Below, one piece after another: positions 1 through 6,174 of a DNA stretch of 9,490 bases. This DNA comes from Syntrophomonadaceae bacterium (GTDB lineage: Bacteria; Bacillota_D; Dethiobacteria; DTU022; UBA8154), in assembly GCA_007120815.1 (NCBI GenBank), contig SKMY01000121.1, forward strand, positions 1-9,490. The letters are read 5' to 3'. Each line of letters opens with the position of its first letter. Position 1 is the stretch's first letter. Under the pieces are notes generated by a model. That model was not told the origin of the DNA. It did no database searches and worked only from the letters and a program-made list of their open reading frames with translations. Both the position numbers and the translations under genes were made by a program.

Positions 1-250
1 CCAACCCTGGATTTAAGAACGGTTATTTTTAAATTTTGGTTTGTTTATAAATTATAGCAAATGATGCTTTCTTAGGCAACGCCTTGATAGTAAATCTAAA
101 TAGTAAAAAGGGAAAAGGCGCGTTTTAACGAATATTATTACTTAAAGCTTCAACAAGATAAATAACAAAAAGCCCGTTGTCGTGGGTCCAGGGATTAAGA
201 ACACCTGCCTGGAATTAATGGCACAGCTTTAGGGAGGCACAACTAAAGAA
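1..250. other. AT-rich upstream region, no gene seen
   Basis: This stretch carries no reading frame that I can support on either strand. It is clearly more AT-rich than the genes that follow. It should contain the promoter of the dehydrogenase/kinase operon, but I found no -35/-10 pair with acceptable spacing. CGCCTT at 80-85 can pair with AAGGCG at 115-120 and is followed by a short T-rich stretch, but the 29-nt loop makes a terminator doubtful. The start of the window is probably just downstream of a gene that lies outside it. Confidence 0.4.
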
Positions 251-269
251 AGGGAGGGGTAAACAAAAG

Positions 270-1247
270 GTGTGTGGGGAAAGCCAAATTAAAAAGCGGG
301 TTTTTGTAACCAGGAAGGTGCCTGACGCGGCTTTATCAATCTTGAAAAAGTTCTTTGACTGTAGAATCTGGGATGAGACAGAAGTACCTGTGCCGCGGGA
401 TGTACTGCTGGAAGAGGCCGCACAGGCACACGGGATTTTTTGCATGCTTAGCGATTCCATAGATCAGGAGGTTATCCTGGCAGCACCTGAACTTGAAGCC
501 ATCAGCACAATGGCTGTTGGATTCGACAATATCGACGTGGTAACGGCCAAGGAGCGGGGAATTGCCGTAACCAATACCCCGGGTATACTGACAGAAACCA
601 CGGCTGACCTGGCCTTTGCCCTGCTGATGGCCACGGCCCGTCGCTTAATCGAAGGGAACAGGGCCGTTCATGGCGGAGAGTGGAAAACGTGGGCACCGTT
701 GTACATGGCAGGTCGAGATATTTACGAAGCCTCCCTGGGTATTATTGGCATGGGGAGAATCGGCCAGGCCGTTGCACGGCGGGCCCGGGGATTTAATATG
801 CCGGTTTACTACTATTCCCGAACGCGGAAAAAATATATTGAAGAGCAAATGGATGTTAATTACTTATCGATGGATGAGCTGCTTTCCCGCTGTGATTTCG
901 TCTCCCTGCATGTACCCGCTACGGGAGAAACAACACAGCTGATTGGAGAACGCGAGCTGAAGTTGATGAAACCTTCGGCAATACTTATAAACACGGCCCG
1001 GGGGTCAGTAGTGGATGAAGTCGCATTGTACGAGGCGCTAAAGAGCGGAATTATTCGCGCTGCCGGATTGGACGTTTTTCAGGTAGAACCTGTTGACCCC
1101 GAACATCCCCTGTTGACCCTTCCCAATGTGGTTGCGCTGCCTCATATTGGAAGTGCCAGTGAAGAAACCCGCCTGCGCATGGCACGCACAGCGGCGGAAG
1201 ACCTGGCTTCGGTACTGAATGGGGAAAAACCCCGGTTTCCCGTTTAA
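270..1247 (+). CDS. D-isomer-specific 2-hydroxyacid dehydrogenase (glyoxylate/hydroxypyruvate reductase type)
   Basis: This 325-residue cytosolic enzyme belongs to the D-2-hydroxyacid dehydrogenase family and probably reduces glyoxylate or hydroxypyruvate to glycolate or D-glycerate. The nucleotide-binding motif GMGRIG is at residues 160-165. The segment SRTRK at 183-187 puts Arg/Lys where NAD-specific members have Asp, which suggests NADPH use. The catalytic triad is in place: Arg244 in NTARGS, Glu273 in QVEP and His292 in PHIGS. Length is normal for the family. The start is GTG, chosen because AGGGAGGGG at 251-259 sits 10 nt upstream. The glycerate kinase gene follows after 12 nt, which supports glycerate as product. 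Substrate choice between glyoxylate, hydroxypyruvate and related 2-oxoacids cannot be settled from sequence alone. Confidence 0.93.
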   Translation: MCGESQIKKRVFVTRKVPDAALSILKKFFDCRIWDETEVPVPRDVLLEEAAQAHGIFCMLSDSIDQEVILAAPELEAISTMAVGFDNIDVVTAKERGIAVTNTPGILTETTADLAFALLMATARRLIEGNRAVHGGEWKTWAPLYMAGRDIYEASLGIIGMGRIGQAVARRARGFNMPVYYYSRTRKKYIEEQMDVNYLSMDELLSRCDFVSLHVPATGETTQLIGERELKLMKPSAILINTARGSVVDEVALYEALKSGIIRAAGLDVFQVEPVDPEHPLLTLPNVVALPHIGSASEETRLRMARTAAEDLASVLNGEKPRFPV

Positions 1248-1259
1248 AAAGGAGTTCCT

Positions 1260-2402
1260 ATGTCCAGGCTGATTGGAATTGCCCCCGACAGTTTTAAAGG
1301 GAGCCTTTCTTCCTCACAAGTAAGCCGCACGATTATCGCAGCTTGGAAGGAAGTGTGCCCCGAAGATCGACTGGCTGCTTTTCCCCTGGCCGATGGGGGA
1401 GAGGGAACGGTGGACGCCCTGGTTAACGCTACCGGGGGGGAGCAGCGGATCTGCCGTGTGCTGGATCCCCTTGGCAGGTCTGTGGATGCGGCCTGGGGCC
1501 TGCTGGGTGACAAAACAACAGCCGTTATTGAGATGGCCTCGGCTTCGGGACTGTACCGCTTAAGCCCCGATGAACGCAACCCCCTTTTCACCTCCACATA
1601 CGGCACGGGACAGCTCCTGGTTGATGCGCTGGATAACGGCTGCCGGCGCGTGATCGTCGGCATTGGCGGCAGCGCCACCAACGATGGGGGCGCCGGAATG
1701 GCTCAAGCCCTGGGCGTCAGACTGCTGGACGGAAAGGGAAAACCTCTTCCCCCGGGAGGACGGTTTTTGAATCGCCTGCATCAAATATCTCTGGAAAATC
1801 TCCACCCCGGCATACCTCAAACCGAATTTATTGCCGCTTGCGATGTTGACAACCCATTGTGCGGCCCTGAGGGGGCATCAGCGGTTTACGGCCCTCAAAA
1901 AGGCGCAACACCGGAGATGATTGACGAGTTAGACCAGGCGCTCCAGCACTATGCAGCCATCTTGAAAAGGGAACTAAATGCCGATGTGCTTCAAGTCCCC
2001 GGGGCAGGAGCGGCAGGGGGGCTGGGGGCCGGGCTGATGGCCCTTTTAAACGCCCGGCTTGGCCCGGGGGTTGATTTGGTTATGGAATACAGCGGTTTTC
2101 GGGAGTGGCTGGAAAAAGAATCGGTAGACCTGGTGATTACCGGGGAGGGGGAAATAAACAGCCAGACAGCCCGCGGCAAAGTGCCTGTGGGTGTATCCCG
2201 GCTGGCCTTAAAACGCCACATCCCCGTTATTGCCCTGGTAGGGTCCCAGGGGGAAAAATACCAGGCGGTTTATGATCAAGGAATCAGTGCTGTGGTCAAT
2301 ATAATCACCCGCCCCATGACCCTGGAAGAGGCCATGGGGCGGGCAGAAGAATTACTGTTTGTTGCTGCCCAGGAACTTGCCCGCCTTAGCCGGGTCTTTT
2401 GA
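1260..2402 (+). CDS. glxK: Glycerate kinase (GlxK/GarK family)
   Basis: This 380-residue cytosolic kinase phosphorylates D-glycerate with ATP; members of this family usually form 2-phosphoglycerate, which enters lower glycolysis. Family landmarks appear in order: IAPDSFKGS at residues 6-14, FPLADGGEGT at 41-50, the glycine-rich GIGGSATNDGGAG at 134-146, DVDNPLCGPEGA at 195-206, the second glycine-rich stretch PGAGAAGGLGAG at 247-258, and GEGEINSQTARGK at 295-307. Length is full and no frame break is seen. The ATG is preceded by AAAAAGGAG ending 5 nt upstream. The gene lies 12 nt after the hydroxyacid dehydrogenase stop, so the two are almost certainly one transcript. The TGA stop is followed at once by a repeat cluster that probably ends the transcript. 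Confidence 0.95.
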   Translation: MSRLIGIAPDSFKGSLSSSQVSRTIIAAWKEVCPEDRLAAFPLADGGEGTVDALVNATGGEQRICRVLDPLGRSVDAAWGLLGDKTTAVIEMASASGLYRLSPDERNPLFTSTYGTGQLLVDALDNGCRRVIVGIGGSATNDGGAGMAQALGVRLLDGKGKPLPPGGRFLNRLHQISLENLHPGIPQTEFIAACDVDNPLCGPEGASAVYGPQKGATPEMIDELDQALQHYAAILKRELNADVLQVPGAGAAGGLGAGLMALLNARLGPGVDLVMEYSGFREWLEKESVDLVITGEGEINSQTARGKVPVGVSRLALKRHIPVIALVGSQGEKYQAVYDQGISAVVNIITRPMTLEEAMGRAEELLFVAAQELARLSRVF

Positions 2403-2408
2403 TGCAAG

Positions 2409-2446
2409 GGAAGCAAGGGGAGGGAAGCAAGGGGGGAAGCAAGGGG
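2409..2446 (+). repeat. Three direct copies of the 12-mer GGAAGCAAGGGG
   Basis: Exact copies of GGAAGCAAGGGG start at 2409, 2423 and 2435, with periods of 14 and 12 nt; a partial copy (GCAAGGG) starts at 2404. The third copy is also the beginning of the left arm of the large inverted repeat described separately. The cluster begins 6 nt after the glycerate kinase stop codon. Such stuttered copies suggest slippage or repeated partial duplication of the repeat end. Confidence 0.85.
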
Positions 2447-2548
2447 ACGGTTCTCTTGCTTCCCCGGTATTTAGGGGGTTAACAGCATCCTGGCAAAAAA
2501 GGAAGCAAGAGAACCGTCCCCTTGCTTCCTTTGCTTCCTGTCTTTTTT
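2423..2548 (+). terminator. Probable terminator of the dehydrogenase/kinase operon, formed by the repeat
   Basis: The 29-bp stem of the inverted repeat can be extended outwards by GGAAGCAA at 2423-2430 pairing with TTGCTTCC at 2531-2538. On the plus strand it is followed by TTTTTT at 2543-2548. The T-tract overlaps the TAA stop (2547-2549) of the convergent flavoprotein gene. No T-run follows the hairpin on the minus strand, so termination should favour the plus-strand operon. Confidence 0.55.
2435..2529. repeat. REP/REPIN-like element: 29-nt perfect inverted repeat
   Basis: The 29 nt at 2435-2463 are the exact reverse complement of 2501-2529, separated by a 37-nt loop. Each arm is itself a small hairpin: GGAAGCAAG, an 11-nt centre (GGGACGGTTCT on the left arm), then CTTGCTTCC. 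Two oppositely oriented hairpin-forming units are the layout of a REPIN, which in bacteria is usually mobilised by a REP-associated tyrosine transposase (RAYT) encoded elsewhere. No such gene is present in the window. Placement between two convergent genes is typical. The structure is read directly from sequence; membership of a dispersed family is inference. Confidence 0.75.
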
Positions 2549-3890
2549 ACTGAACGTGTTTTCTCCCGACCCTTGCAGCCATAACAACGGGATCGTAAAC
2601 GGGGGAGAAAGGAGGCGCATAAGACAGGTCCAGGTTAAAGGCCTCTGAAACAGTCATCCCGGCGTAAAGTATGGTGGCGTAAACATCGATACGCTTTACG
2701 GCATCCAGGGGGCCGGCCAGCTGTGCACCCAGAAGGCGCCCGTCATTTTTGCTGGCAACAATAACACTTTCCAGGGTGCCGGTTCCCGGATAATAGCGCG
2801 CCCGGCTGTTGTTGGAAACCTGGTACTTAACTGGATTTAAACCGTATTTTTCCGCTTCTTCCAGGGTTAAGCCCGTTCTGGCAATGCCCAGGTCAAAAAT
2901 TTTTGTGATAGCGCTTCCCAGGATGCCTGGAAAGGGTTCTGGTTTGCCGCAAATATTGGCTCCGGCCATCATGCCTTCACGGTTGGCCTTTAACGCCAGG
3001 GGAACATAGGCGGGCTGCCCGGTAATCCGGTTAAAGGTTTCCGCGCAATCTCCAGCCGCGTAGATGTTTTCAACGTTTGTTTGTAAAAACGTGTTTACCC
3101 GTACAGCATTTTTTATGCCCAGCTCGATGCCGCTTCCCTGGAGAAAATCAGTGACCGGCTGAACGCCTGCAGCAACCAGGACCAGGTCAAAAGCGAGTTT
3201 TCTATTATCGTTGGTAATAACAACGGCTTTTTCCGCTTCTTCTTCGATAGCCTGGACACCGGTATTCAAGTTTAGAATCACGCCTTCTTGTTCCATTTTT
3301 TCTTTGATGCGGTCGGAGATCTCAATTTCAAAGGTCCGGGCCAGGTCTTTTCTCCGGTGTATGAGGTGGGTTTCCAGCCCACGGGTTTTAAAGGCCTCCA
3401 CCATCTCGACAGCAATGTATCCGCCTCCGATGACGGCGCAGTTCTCCGGCTTATTATTTTCAATAAAAGAAAGAATTTGCGCTGCGTCATCCATGCCTTT
3501 CAACGTATAAACCCGTTCAGAGGGTTTAAACTGGATCCCTTCCGTCATGGGGGCAGCCCCCGAAGCGATGACCAGGAAGTCAAACGGTTCCTTTGAATGG
3601 CCGTCGGGGGACTCAACCTCGACCTCTCCGGCAGTCGGGTTAACCCGGGTAACTCGCCAACCCAGGCGGAGATCAATGCCCCTTTTTTCCACTTCTGAAG
3701 GGTTAAGCTCGAACAGGCTGTCAAACTCAGGCACAATTCCCTCAATATAATAAGGCATTCCGCAGGCGGCAAAGGATATGTAGCGTCCCTTTTCCAGAAC
3801 AACGGCCTCCCAGTCAGGCTTTAACCGCTTAACCTGGCTGGCCGCGCTTAACCCGGCGGCGTTTCCACCAATCACAACAACCTTTTTCAT
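2547..3890 (-). CDS. cdr: CoA-disulfide reductase-like FAD/NAD(P)-dependent oxidoreductase
   Basis: This 447-residue cytosolic flavoprotein belongs to the single-cysteine branch of the pyridine nucleotide-disulfide oxidoreductases, which includes CoA-disulfide reductase, NADH oxidase and NADH peroxidase. The N-terminal FAD motif VVIGGNAAGLSAA is at residues 5-17. The redox cysteine is Cys43 in SFAACGMPYY, the position used in the Staphylococcus aureus enzyme. The second dinucleotide motif CAVIGGGYIAVE is at 151-162 and ends in HRR (178-180) instead of an acidic residue, which suggests NADPH. The second FAD motif NIYAAGDCAE is at 275-284. The C-terminal dimerisation domain ends with SYAPPFSPVYDPV (423-435). 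No rhodanese domain is fused. The ATG is preceded by GAGGTG, 7-8 nt away. Likely role: thiol and peroxide homeostasis. An NADH oxidase or polysulfide reductase function cannot be excluded. Confidence 0.88.
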   Translation of the reverse strand: MKKVVVIGGNAAGLSAASQVKRLKPDWEAVVLEKGRYISFAACGMPYYIEGIVPEFDSLFELNPSEVEKRGIDLRLGWRVTRVNPTAGEVEVESPDGHSKEPFDFLVIASGAAPMTEGIQFKPSERVYTLKGMDDAAQILSFIENNKPENCAVIGGGYIAVEMVEAFKTRGLETHLIHRRKDLARTFEIEISDRIKEKMEQEGVILNLNTGVQAIEEEAEKAVVITNDNRKLAFDLVLVAAGVQPVTDFLQGSGIELGIKNAVRVNTFLQTNVENIYAAGDCAETFNRITGQPAYVPLALKANREGMMAGANICGKPEPFPGILGSAITKIFDLGIARTGLTLEEAEKYGLNPVKYQVSNNSRARYYPGTGTLESVIVASKNDGRLLGAQLAGPLDAVKRIDVYATILYAGMTVSEAFNLDLSYAPPFSPVYDPVVMAARVGRKHVQ

Positions 3891-3929
3891 GGTTTTTCAC
3901 CTCGTTAAGTTAGTAGTTTTGAATAATGC

Positions 3930-3941
3930 CTCTTTAAAGAG
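3930..3941. promoter_or_regulatory. 12-bp perfect palindrome, possible operator
   Basis: CTCTTTAAAGAG is a perfect palindrome in the leader of the minus-strand flavoprotein gene, 40-51 nt upstream of its ATG and just downstream of the best -10 candidate. Binding there would block the predicted start site. No regulator is identified, and the AT-rich surroundings make chance palindromes fairly likely. Confidence 0.3.
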
Positions 3942-3942
3942 A

Positions 3943-3977
3943 ATTGTATAATAATTGGACCCGGAATACAATAACAA
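3943..3977 (-). promoter_or_regulatory. Possible sigma-A promoter of the flavoprotein gene
   Basis: Read on the minus strand, TTGTTA (3977-3972) and TATTAT (3953-3948) are separated by 18 nt; an overlapping alternative -10 is TACAAT (3948-3943). The -35 is a weak match, so the exact element is uncertain. It lies between the upstream intrinsic terminator and the gene, where a promoter is expected. Confidence 0.4.
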
Positions 3978-4027
3978 ATATATTTGACGGTATTTGATGG
4001 CACAAAAAGAGCGTTTTTGTCCTATCT

Positions 4028-4061
4028 AAAAAACGGAGGCCCCTTTGATAAGGGTCCTCCG
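4028..4061 (-). terminator. Intrinsic terminator of the sigma/anti-sigma operon
   Basis: CGGAGG (4034-4039) pairs with CCTCCG (4056-4061), and after one mismatch CCCTT (4041-4045) pairs with AAGGG (4050-4054) around a 4-nt loop. Read on the minus strand the stem is followed by TTTTTT (4033-4028). It lies about 90 nt past the end of the membrane protein gene. Confidence 0.8.
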
Positions 4062-4152
4062 CTACGCTCTAGAAGTGCCAGAACCGTCCCTTCAACTTCT
4101 TTTACAAACAGCCCTGAGACATATCAGCAGTTACTTTGCTCCTGTTTCAGCT

Positions 4153-5466
4153 TTAGTGTCCTTCTTTTTCGAACACGGGATCAATTCCGTCTCTGAGCAA
4201 GTCGGATTTGTCAACAAAGGTCACTGGCTCGCCAGCCATGTGTTCCAGGATAACCTGAAGCTCGCCCGTGCTTCGGCTGCTGACCAGGAAAATATCGCGT
4301 TCTTTGGTGACCCAGCGCCCCGTCCTGCTGCCGCCGATGTAGCGCTCAAAAACGTTCCAGGCCTCGGGGTTTAGCTCTACGTAACCGCCGGACAGTTTGC
4401 CTACACGGCTTCCGGAAAAAAAGGTGAACTCCCGGGGCTCATTGGTAAAGTAGACGTCGAGGTAATCGCCTTCAGTTGCTCCCCTGAACCGCACCACGTG
4501 ACGGTAAAAATCGGTTTCATCCAGGGTGCCGGCCCGGTAAAACTCCAGTTCTTCCGGCAGGGCATCCAGGACCTTCAGGGTTTCCGGCCAGGCTTTTTTT
4601 ACCTCTTCCAGGGTGGTTTCGGCGTTATATTCCCTTACGTTCATGCCCAAGAGTAAATCATTGGACCACTGGAACAGTTCATCCTCCAGCTCCGGGTTAA
4701 CATTTAGCTCTTTAAACTCAACGATGAGCTGCCGGTTCTCGGGGTGGTTCAGAATTTTTCGCAGGGGAAGCTTGGTTTCTTCATCGATCCAGAGCTGGTG
4801 AAACGCTTCTTCGCCTGCATAGCGGTATTCCAACACGGTTGTTTCCCGGCCGAGGAATGACTTCACCCCGAGGACGTTAACCTCTTGGGCTTCATCCAGC
4901 TCCCAAACCGTGGTTCCGATATGGTAACGCCAGATTTCCCGCTCGGGAAAGAGGTTTTCCACTTCAGCGTTGTTGTTTGGCAAGAGGATGGCCAGCCGTT
5001 TTCCGTCGCTGATATACCTGAGTTCAACCCCGTCATAGCGATGATGAGCAGTGTACTTGTACGGCTTTTTATATTGAATATCGATGGTTTCGTGGAAGTC
5101 GATTCGGCCGTTGCTTTCAGATCGAATTTCCACTACACCGCTGTAGCTGTGCAGGTTTTCGTATGCCTTGACCACGGCCTGCACGATGCCCCCATTCTCC
5201 GGTCCGGTCAGGTTCAAAATGCCTAATCCGATAACCAGGAGAAAGGCCGCAGCGGCCGCAGCGCCTTTTAGCCAGCGAGAACGTAAGAATCTTTGGGTGG
5301 CGGTCACCCTGCCCTGCCTCAACCGCTTTACGGCACGGACCGTCTCGAACATTTCCTCCAGCTCCATGTCTACCCGTTCTCCTGATTTATAAATTTCCGG
5401 TTTTTGTTCACGGTTCAAATCGTTAATAAACTGGTCCATTTCCTGTTCATAAGGTTGTTTAGTCAT
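4153..5466 (-). CDS. Single-pass membrane protein, probable anti-sigma factor with LolA/RseB-like outer domain
   Basis: This 437-residue protein has three parts. Residues 1-66 are charged, mostly helical and predicted cytoplasmic; 68-88 form one membrane segment (AAAAAAFLLVIGLGIL core); about 95-275 lie outside the cell and read like the LolA/MucB/RseB fold, starting with VVKAYENLHSYSGVVEI and rich in beta strands. Residues 280-430 resemble the C-terminal domain often found in Firmicute sigma-regulator proteins (DUF4367-like, tentative). I see no cysteine, so it is not a zinc-binding (ZAS) anti-sigma factor. The gene overlaps the ECF sigma gene by 8 nt (ATGACTAA), and its site GGAGGG lies inside the sigma gene, so translation is probably coupled. 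Position and topology support a role in holding the sigma factor at the membrane and sensing envelope stress. Direct anti-sigma activity is inference. Confidence 0.7.
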   Translation of the reverse strand: MTKQPYEQEMDQFINDLNREQKPEIYKSGERVDMELEEMFETVRAVKRLRQGRVTATQRFLRSRWLKGAAAAAAFLLVIGLGILNLTGPENGGIVQAVVKAYENLHSYSGVVEIRSESNGRIDFHETIDIQYKKPYKYTAHHRYDGVELRYISDGKRLAILLPNNNAEVENLFPEREIWRYHIGTTVWELDEAQEVNVLGVKSFLGRETTVLEYRYAGEEAFHQLWIDEETKLPLRKILNHPENRQLIVEFKELNVNPELEDELFQWSNDLLLGMNVREYNAETTLEEVKKAWPETLKVLDALPEELEFYRAGTLDETDFYRHVVRFRGATEGDYLDVYFTNEPREFTFFSGSRVGKLSGGYVELNPEAWNVFERYIGGSRTGRWVTKERDIFLVSSRSTGELQVILEHMAGEPVTFVDKSDLLRDGIDPVFEKEGH

Positions 5467-5983
5467 GAAAATACCCTCCTTCGTCCAGCAGGTCTTTTAA
5501 TGCGCGGACAGCCCTAAACTGTAAGCTGCGGACAGCGCCTGGAGTGCGTTTCATCCTTTTGGCCACCTCTTCTACCGGGCGGCCTTCAATTATTCTCCAG
5601 GTCAAAACTCGACGGTAATCGGGGTTGAGTTGGTTTAGAGCGCTTTGGATAGTCATTCTGTCCTCCACCTCCCGGGGTTTGTCAGCCAGGTCCCATCCCT
5701 GGTTTTGCAGTTCTTCGACAGAAAGGGTTCCCGGGTGTCGACCGCGCTTCCGCCACAGATCGGTCAGTAGATTTCTCGCTGCGGTAAAAAGGTACGGTTC
5801 TACTTTATCCACGTCCAGGCTTTCAGACTCAACGCGGCGGTATACCCGGTGAAAGGTGTCCTGGGTCAGTTCTTCGGCTTCTTCACGGTTTTGCACCCGG
5901 AAGTAAAAGAAACGATAGACCCGGGGCCAGAGCTCTTCAATGAGTGCTTCAAAGCCGTTTGCCTGTCTAGTGCTGTTTTCCAA
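5459..5983 (-). CDS. ECF-type RNA polymerase sigma factor
   Basis: This 174-residue protein is a two-domain extracytoplasmic-function sigma factor. Sigma-2 spans about residues 11-80, with EEAEELTQDTFHRVYRR (34-50) as the core-binding region and EPYLFTAARNLLTDLWRKR (62-80) as the -10 recognition region. Sigma-4 spans about 110-165, with its helix-turn-helix in RPVEEVAKRMKRTPGAV (135-151). The TTG start was chosen because GAGGTG at 5991-5996 lies 7 nt upstream. The next gene overlaps it and encodes a membrane protein, the standard sigma/anti-sigma arrangement. A matching ECF promoter lies about 55 nt upstream, which suggests autoregulation. The ECF subgroup and the regulon cannot be told from this window. 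Confidence 0.93.
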   Translation of the reverse strand: MENSTRQANGFEALIEELWPRVYRFFYFRVQNREEAEELTQDTFHRVYRRVESESLDVDKVEPYLFTAARNLLTDLWRKRGRHPGTLSVEELQNQGWDLADKPREVEDRMTIQSALNQLNPDYRRVLTWRIIEGRPVEEVAKRMKRTPGAVRSLQFRAVRALKDLLDEGGYFHD

Positions 5984-6037
5984 ATAAGTTCACCTCGATA
6001 CCGCGCGATATCCTGAGCAAGCTCTTGCAACACTTAA

Positions 6038-6062
6038 GACGAAGGAGACGCGCTTTTGTTAC
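6038..6062 (-). promoter_or_regulatory. Probable ECF-sigma promoter (autoregulatory)
   Basis: Read on the minus strand, GTAAC (6062-6058) and CGTC (6041-6038) are separated by exactly 16 nt. This fits the AAC / CGTC pattern recognised by Bacillus ECF factors such as SigM, SigW and SigX. The start site would fall near 6031, giving a leader of roughly 48 nt. The leader contains the inverted repeat GCAAGCTCTTGC (6017-6028). That the neighbouring sigma factor uses this promoter is inferred from position. Confidence 0.55.
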
Positions 6063-6091
6063 GCTTACTTTTATCTTATCTAAAAAACATG

Positions 6092-6133
6092 AAAAAAGCC
6101 ACGCCGCACCAATTTCATGTCGCATGGCTTTTT
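6092..6133 (-). terminator. Intrinsic terminator of the secreted CuAO_N/GerMN protein gene
   Basis: AAAAAGCCACGC (6093-6104) and GCATGGCTTTTT (6122-6133) form a 12-position stem around a 17-nt loop. In the minus-strand transcript the only non-Watson-Crick position is a G-U pair, and the stem runs into six Ts (6097-6092). The plus-strand version has a C-A mismatch but also ends in a T-run, so weak bidirectional use is possible. It separates the secreted-protein gene from the sigma operon. Confidence 0.85.
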
Positions 6134-6174
6134 AATATTTTAAGCTGCACAGGCCTTTGTGTGCCTGCTGCCGC

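Noticed and set aside
172..200. Possible minus-strand hairpin followed by CTTTTTG near the left end
   Set aside because: The stem has only about four pairs and a bulge, and no minus-strand gene ends there.
1244..1681. Minus-strand frame of 145 codons opposite the start of glycerate kinase
   Set aside because: It lies wholly against well-conserved kinase and dehydrogenase sequence, and its translation is low-complexity, rich in Ser, Arg and Pro, as expected from an antisense shadow.
3981..4000. Tandem 10-mers TATTTGACGG / TATTTGATGG
   Set aside because: Only two imperfect copies in AT-rich DNA; TTGACG there has no matching -10 at a proper distance.
4045..4374. Plus-strand frame running from the terminator into the membrane protein gene
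   Set aside because: It starts inside an intrinsic terminator hairpin and then runs antisense to a gene supported by overlap with the sigma factor.
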